Shown here: piece after piece, positions 6,959-9,933 of the stretch | How the letters are laid out: every line of letters starts with the position of its first letter | How positions within the stretch are numbered: the first letter of the stretch is position 1 | Origin: Acidimicrobiaceae bacterium | Lineage (GTDB): Bacteria > Actinomycetota > Acidimicrobiia > Acidimicrobiales > Bog-793 | Length of the DNA: 9,933 nt | Assembly: GCA_027306715.1 (NCBI GenBank) | Contig: DAHUZG010000365.1 | Location: 1-9,933 of the forward strand | Reading direction: 5' to 3' | The notes under the pieces: generated by a model | Database searches by the model: none | Told to the model about the DNA's origin: nothing | The model's input: the letters and a program-made list of their open reading frames with translations, nothing else | Translations under genes and position numbers: made by a program

Positions 6959-6964
6959 ATCGTA
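6959..6964 (-). promoter_or_regulatory. Possible -10 element for the nfeD-SPFH unit
   Basis: The minus strand reads TACGAT, a good match to the TANNAT form of the -10 hexamer. It lies 24 bases before the NfeD start codon, which would give a short leader that still includes the GGAGG. A weak TTCCGC lies 16 bases further upstream as a possible -35. The same hexamer occurs ahead of the DUF3107 gene at 8567. Confidence 0.4.
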
Positions 6965-7107
6965 CTGCCGCCGTCACGGGGCGGAACGGGGGTCGCACCG
7001 GCACGCGATGCACAGCAACTCCAGCCCCTGCTCTCCGCTTCCTCACAGCTGTCTGGCCGATCATCGTGACGACCGAAGGTGGAGCTCGCACGTGGCGGCG
7101 ACTGGCG

Positions 7108-7113
7108 AGGAGG
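7108..7113 (+). promoter_or_regulatory. Shine-Dalgarno AGGAGG fixing the DUF5666 protein start
   Basis: AGGAGG lies five bases upstream of ATG 7119. It selects this ATG over the long upstream extension of the same frame, which runs back to 6855 through the divergent NfeD gene. Confidence 0.85.
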
Positions 7114-7118
7114 CGCGA

Positions 7119-8498
7119 ATGGACGACGAGATGGTCCTCCAGCAGAGATCGATGGCCAAGGAGGTGCCGATGGCCCAGGAGATGCCGCGGACGAAGCCGC
7201 CCGAGGCTCAGATGGCGGGGGGCGCCGGGTCCGCGGGCGCCGGGTCCGCGGGCGCTGTGGCCTCTTCCCGGTCCGGCGCGGGCCGGCGCCGCCGGGTCGG
7301 CATCGGTGTCGGTGTCGGAGCGCTGGCGGCCGCGGTCGGAGGCGGCTCGTATGCCGTCGTCTCAGCGGCCGCCCCAGCAGCGCCTCCGGCGACGCCGGCG
7401 TCGCTCAGCTCGCTGCACTCGGCGGTCTCGACGACGACGCCGAGCAGCCTGTCGAAGCGAACGGCCGCGCCCGCGGCCCCCGGCCCCCTCGGGCGGCGAG
7501 CGCGTCTCGGTCCCAACCCCGCCGCTCGTCCGCTCTCTGGCGGGCTCTACGGATCGGTGACGGCGGCGCCGACGAGCGGGTCGAGCTCGCTCACGATCGT
7601 CGAGGCTGACGGCTCGTCGGTGACGATCTCCGCGACGGCGAAGACGAAATACACGAAAGCTCCCGCCGGCTTCCCCGCCGCCGGCGGGCTCGAGCCGTTC
7701 GCCGGGGCCCGATGGGCGGATCCGCCAGGCAGACCCGCCTCGTCGACGGCGACCTACGCCGACGTCAAGGTCGGCGACGACGTCGTCGTCTTGCCGACGA
7801 GCGGGACCGCCGGCACCGGCTCGCCGACGGCGTCCACCGTGACGATCGTGCCTCCGAGCGTCCAAGGGACTGTCGTCTCGCTGTCGGGGAATCGGCTCGT
7901 GCTGCGAGACTCCCAGCTCATCGAGCAGGTTGTCCACGTCGACTCGACGACGAGCTACGAGCTAGGCGGCACCGCCGCGACCCAGGCGGCCGTGGTGGCG
8001 GGCAGCCGTGTCGTCGCCAGCGGCACGATCGACACCAGCCAGACCGGAATCGACGCCGCCGTTGTCGACGTGCTGCCTGCCGGCGCCGCCGGCAAGGTGA
8101 CGGCGGTGAGCGGCTCCAGCTTCACCCTCGCCCCGGCCAGCGGGGCCGAGGCCGTGCAGGTGTCCACCAGCTCCGCGACGACGTTCATGCCCACCTCGGG
8201 AACCGCCCCGGCGGTGGAGGTCGGCGACAGCGTCGTCGTCTCGGGCTTCTTGCAGGCAGACGGTTCTCTCGCCGCGAGCCGGGTGGGTATCCTCCCGGCT
8301 GGCGCGACCGATCCCGGCGCTGTGGGCGGCCCGCCGGCAGCCTGGAGATGGGGAGGTTTCCGTCCAGGTGGCGGTCCCGGCGATGCCGGGATGGGCGGCA
8401 GCCCCGCGGCCGCAAGCCTCACCCCGCCGGCGACCGGGACCGCGCCCGGCGGCTCGTCGGGCAGCGCCGCGTCGGGAAGCGGCGGGACGGTCGCCTGA
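7119..8498 (+). CDS. Single-pass membrane protein with three DUF5666-type modules
   Basis: The 459-residue product has an unusual cytoplasmic head with six methionines in the first 32 residues, then a Gly/Ala linker with a 15-bp tandem repeat, RRRR at 56-59 and a hydrophobic segment at about 60-83. That order predicts an N-in, C-out anchor. Outside are three related beta-rich modules at about 143-245, 248-320 and 324-393. Each opens like GKVTAVSGSSFTL and closes with a VGDxVVVSG-like strand, the pattern of DUF5666 domains; modules 2 and 3 both end LPAGA. Module 1 holds an insertion of about 30 residues. A Gly/Pro/Ser-rich tail with WRWGGFRPGGG ends the protein. The function of DUF5666 proteins is not established. 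The gene is a single unit, divergent from nfeD-SPFH and flanked by a possible terminator. An OB-like extracytoplasmic binding role would be a guess. Confidence 0.85.
   Translation: MDDEMVLQQRSMAKEVPMAQEMPRTKPPEAQMAGGAGSAGAGSAGAVASSRSGAGRRRRVGIGVGVGALAAAVGGGSYAVVSAAAPAAPPATPASLSSLHSAVSTTTPSSLSKRTAAPAAPGPLGRRARLGPNPAARPLSGGLYGSVTAAPTSGSSSLTIVEADGSSVTISATAKTKYTKAPAGFPAAGGLEPFAGARWADPPGRPASSTATYADVKVGDDVVVLPTSGTAGTGSPTASTVTIVPPSVQGTVVSLSGNRLVLRDSQLIEQVVHVDSTTSYELGGTAATQAAVVAGSRVVASGTIDTSQTGIDAAVVDVLPAGAAGKVTAVSGSSFTLAPASGAEAVQVSTSSATTFMPTSGTAPAVEVGDSVVVSGFLQADGSLAASRVGILPAGATDPGAVGGPPAAWRWGGFRPGGGPGDAGMGGSPAAASLTPPATGTAPGGSSGSAASGSGGTVA
7221..7255. repeat. 15-bp tandem repeat in the DUF5666 protein linker
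   Basis: The unit GGCGCCGGGTCCGCG occurs twice in perfect tandem (7221-7235 and 7236-7250) with a five-base partial copy after it. It encodes a repeated Gly-Ala-Gly-Ser-Ala motif in the cytoplasmic linker just before the membrane segment and keeps the reading frame. Confidence 0.85.
7662..7688 (+). repeat. 9-bp perfect inverted repeat inside the DUF5666 gene
   Basis: CCCGCCGGC at 7662-7670 and GCCGGCGGG at 7680-7688 can form a 9-bp stem with a 9-base loop in the mRNA. It lies within the insertion of the first DUF5666 module. It may only reflect Gly/Ala/Pro codons. Confidence 0.6.
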
Positions 8499-8521
8499 AC
8501 CTCCTCGCCAGGCGTGTCGCT

Positions 8522-8545
8522 CCGGTGGATCCGATCGGCTACCGG
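8522..8545 (+). terminator. Weak hairpin after the DUF5666 gene
   Basis: CCGGTGG at 8522-8528 pairs with CTACCGG at 8539-8545 (one G-U pair, 10-base loop), 24 bases after the stop codon. There is no T-run. It is the best terminator candidate before the DUF3107 unit, but the stem is short. Confidence 0.35.
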
Positions 8546-8566
8546 CGGCCAGGCCGGACGAGCTTC

Positions 8567-8572
8567 TACGAT
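8567..8572 (+). promoter_or_regulatory. Possible -10 element for the DUF3107-ArsA unit
   Basis: TACGAT matches the TANNAT -10 form and equals the hexamer proposed for nfeD on the other strand. No convincing -35 is seen. Transcription from here would give a leader of about 80 bases that includes the palindrome at 8610-8627 and the ribosome binding site at 8646. Confidence 0.35.
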
Positions 8573-8609
8573 GACGGGCGTGCCTGCTGCGCGGCCCGCC
8601 TGCGGCCGG

Positions 8610-8627
8610 CGCGGGCGATCGCCCGCG
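8610..8627. repeat. Perfect 18-bp palindrome in the DUF3107 leader
   Basis: CGCGGGCGATCGCCCGCG is a perfect palindrome located 19 bases before the GGAGGAG ribosome binding site and downstream of the possible -10 element. It could be an operator for a dimeric regulator. In RNA its left arm (8611-8616) can instead pair with GCCCGC at 8594-8599, giving two mutually exclusive stems. Confidence 0.6.
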
Positions 8628-8645
8628 AGGGTCGGGCACCGGCTT

Positions 8646-8652
8646 GGAGGAG
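8646..8652 (+). promoter_or_regulatory. Shine-Dalgarno GGAGGAG fixing the DUF3107 GTG start
   Basis: GGAGGAG lies seven bases before GTG 8660. It rules out the much longer upstream extension of the frame (back to 7712), which only shadows the DUF5666 gene. Confidence 0.85.
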
Positions 8653-8659
8653 TCACAGC

Positions 8660-8896
8660 GTGGACGTCCGCATCGGCATCATCCAGAGCGCCCGCGAGCT
8701 CGACATCGAGCTGCCTGACGGCGCTGACCGGGAGGCGGTGCTGGCGAGCATCGAAGAGGCGCTCGGCTCAGCCGAAGGGGTGCTCTGGCTGACCGACAAG
8801 CGGGGCCGCCGCGTCGGGGTGCCGAGCGCCAAGGTCGCCTTCGTCGAGGTCGGCGCCATGAGCGACGATCGCCGGGTTGGCTTCGGCGGCCACTGA
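8660..8896 (+). CDS. DUF3107 family small protein
   Basis: This 78-residue protein matches the actinobacterial DUF3107 family in length and layout. It opens with a strand and helix, DVRIGIIQSARELDIEL (2-18), has a central helix (about 23-38), then LTDKRGRRVGVPSAKVAFVEVG (44-65) and the family's closing RRVGFG (71-76). Its biochemical function is not established; some members are annotated as ATP-binding. The GTG start is set by a strong GGAGGAG seven bases upstream. The last 20 bases overlap the TTG start of the ArsA-like gene, so the two are probably co-translated. Beyond that overlap and a shared operon I cannot say how they are linked. The family is essentially confined to Actinobacteria, which supports the host assignment. 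Confidence 0.9.
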   Translation: MDVRIGIIQSARELDIELPDGADREAVLASIEEALGSAEGVLWLTDKRGRRVGVPSAKVAFVEVGAMSDDRRVGFGGH

Positions 8897-9884
8897 CCCC
8901 GCCGCGTCGGGGCCGGGAGAACCAGCCGATCTTCTCGGTGGCCTGCTCGGCAGGAGGCTTCTCTTCGTCACCGGCAAGGGCGGGGTCGGCAAGACGACCG
9001 TCGCCGCGGCACTCGGGCTGCTTGCCGCCCGGGCCGGCCGGCGGGCACTGGTCTGCGAGACCGAGGCGGGCGGCGGCCTCGCCAGCGCCTACGAGTGCGG
9101 TGCGCTCGGCTTTGCCCCCAAGCAGGTCAGCGAGCTGCTGTTCGTGATGGCGATGGACACCGAGGCGTCGCTTCGCGAGTACCTCCGCTTGCAGCTACGG
9201 CTGCCGGTGGCGGGGCGGCTCGGTCCGGTGGCGCGGGCGCTCGATTTCGTCGCCGCCGCCGCCCCGGGCGTGAGGGAGATCCTCACCGTCGGCAAGCTCT
9301 GCTACGAGGTTCGCGAGCGCCGCTGGGACCTCGTCGTCGTCGACGCCTCGGCCACGGGACACATCGTCGGCGAGCTGGCGGCGCCGGTCGGGATCAACGA
9401 CCTTGTCAAGGTCGGCGCCATCCGCTCCCAGACCCGCTGGATGCTCGATCTGCTGGAAGACCGGGCGACGACGGGGGTGTGCATCGTCACCACCCCCGAG
9501 GAGATGCCGGTCAACGAGGCGATCGATCTCGCCGCCAGGCTCGAGCTCGAGACCGGCGTGAGCCTTGCCGCCGTCGTCGCCAACCGGGTCCTGCCGGAGC
9601 TGTTCGGTCATCGCGAGGAGCAGGTCTTTGAGCGCCTCGGCGGCGCAGCGGTGCCTGAGCTGGCTGACGAGCTCGCAGCTGACGAGGCGGCCGTGGCGAA
9701 CCTTGTCTCTGCCGCCCGGCTGGCGGTGCGCGTCCGCCGGCAGGGCGCCGCCCACCTCGACCGTCTGCGGCGCCAGCTCGGCGACGAGGTACCCGTGCTC
9801 TATGTCCCCTACCTGTTCGGCCGAGCCCATGGGCCGCGGGCGGTCCACCAGGTCGCCGAGGCCCTCGGTGAGGAGGGGGCGTGA
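8877..9884 (+). CDS. ArsA/Get3-like ATPase, Rv3679-type subunit
   Basis: This 335-residue soluble ATPase belongs to the SIMIBI ArsA/Get3 group. It has the deviant Walker A TGKGGVGKTT (32-41) with its signature lysine, a VVVDASATGH switch region (153-162) and VTTPEEMPVNEA (204-215). The wording closely follows mycobacterial Rv3679 as I remember it: CETEAGGGLA where Rv3679 has VEVEGRQGIA, then MAMDTEASLREYL and AAPGVREILTVGK. Rv3679 is encoded with Rv3680, annotated as a pair of anion-transporter ATPases, so a heterodimer with the next gene is expected. Arsenite export is doubtful, since no cysteine metal site or ArsB gene is seen. The usual PPTG of the switch is SATG here, and the STDPA element of classical ArsA is absent. 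TTG 8877 is the only common start codon before Walker A, because a TGA at 8859 closes the frame. It overlaps DUF3107 by 20 bases. Confidence 0.9.
   Translation: MASAATDPAASGPGEPADLLGGLLGRRLLFVTGKGGVGKTTVAAALGLLAARAGRRALVCETEAGGGLASAYECGALGFAPKQVSELLFVMAMDTEASLREYLRLQLRLPVAGRLGPVARALDFVAAAAPGVREILTVGKLCYEVRERRWDLVVVDASATGHIVGELAAPVGINDLVKVGAIRSQTRWMLDLLEDRATTGVCIVTTPEEMPVNEAIDLAARLELETGVSLAAVVANRVLPELFGHREEQVFERLGGAAVPELADELAADEAAVANLVSAARLAVRVRRQGAAHLDRLRRQLGDEVPVLYVPYLFGRAHGPRAVHQVAEALGEEGA
9871..9876 (+). promoter_or_regulatory. Shine-Dalgarno AGGAGG for the gene starting at 9881
   Basis: AGGAGG lies four bases before GTG 9881, inside the end of the ArsA-like gene. With the GTGA overlap it supports a real gene start here despite the short visible sequence. 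Confidence 0.7.
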
Positions 9885-9933
9885 CGAGCACCTCGCGCCG
9901 CGCCGCCCGCTCCTCACCGCTCGAGCGCCTGCT
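9881..9933 (+). CDS. Start of the next gene, probably the partner ArsA-like ATPase (partial)
   Basis: GTG 9881 overlaps the stop of the ArsA-like gene in GTGA and is preceded by AGGAGG. Seventeen codons and part of an eighteenth are visible, an Arg/Ser-rich opening followed by PLERLL, with no stop before the window ends. No domain can be recognised in so short a stretch. By analogy with the mycobacterial Rv3679-Rv3680 order, a second, Rv3680-like ATPase subunit is expected. This rests on context only. Confidence 0.6.
   Translation, partial: MTSTSRRAARSSPLERL

Noticed and set aside
6983..6987. GGAAC on the plus strand as an extracytoplasmic-function sigma -35 for the DUF5666 gene
   Set aside because: No matching -10 element (GTC or GTT type) lies at the expected 15-17 base distance, and a five-base match is expected by chance.
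6855..7118. Upstream extension of the DUF5666 protein frame
   Set aside because: It crosses the divergent NfeD start and promoter region, while a near-ideal AGGAGG marks ATG 7119 as the start.
8877..9884. Arsenite-pump ATPase (arsA) as a specific function
   Set aside because: No cysteine metalloid site like that of classical ArsA, no single-chain duplication and no arsB/arsR neighbours are visible. The closest wording is the Rv3679 type.
1..9933. Search for CRISPR arrays, tRNA or rRNA genes, insertion sequences, att sites and phage genes
   Set aside because: No spaced identical repeats, cloverleaf patterns, transposase motifs or terminal inverted repeats were recognised. All large stretches are explained by the listed genes.

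Overview
The window is chromosomal DNA of very high GC content (clearly around 70% or more by eye, not counted), with GC-biased third codon positions, frequent GTG/TTG starts and 4-base GTGA/ATGA gene overlaps. A DUF3107 protein, an Rv3679-like ArsA ATPase and a MoxR-DUF58-DUF4129 operon point to an actinobacterium. The wording of several proteins would suit the class Acidimicrobiia, but that is an inference. I see no insertion sequence, phage gene, tRNA, rRNA or CRISPR array.

Layout. (1) Bases 1-3834, plus strand: a tightly coupled operon of a MoxR AAA+ ATPase, a DUF58 protein with a von Willebrand-like DxSxS motif, and a polytopic membrane protein ending in DUF4129. A possible tail of a further upstream gene overlaps the MoxR start. 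A 10-bp hairpin closes the unit. (2) Bases 3982-5157, plus: a dGTP triphosphohydrolase-like HD enzyme, possibly read from a leaderless transcript. (3) Bases 5242-6935, minus: an NfeD-like OB-fold membrane protein overlapping an SPFH/band-7 (stomatin/QmcA-like) protein. This pair is convergent with the dGTPase. (4) Bases 7119-8498, plus: a single-pass membrane protein with three extracytoplasmic DUF5666-type modules, divergent from the NfeD pair. (5) Bases 8660-9933, plus: a small DUF3107 protein, an ArsA/Get3-type ATPase resembling mycobacterial Rv3679, and the first 17 codons of the next gene, probably the partner ATPase. This unit has a GC-rich leader containing a perfect 18-bp palindrome.

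How the genes may work together. MoxR and DUF58 proteins are a known chaperone-like pairing that acts on a partner complex. The membrane protein with DUF4129 is the usual third member, but here it lacks the transglutaminase domain of TgpA-type proteins. NfeD and SPFH proteins form membrane microdomain complexes. The ArsA-like pair is expected to form a heterodimer. Most of the window therefore concerns the cell envelope or membrane, with a nucleotide-pool enzyme between.

No clearly undescribed system is visible. The most unusual points are the transglutaminase-less third gene of the MoxR operon, the altered HD and switch motifs in the dGTPase and the ArsA-like ATPase, the Met-rich DUF5666 membrane protein, and the palindromic leader of the DUF3107-ArsA unit.
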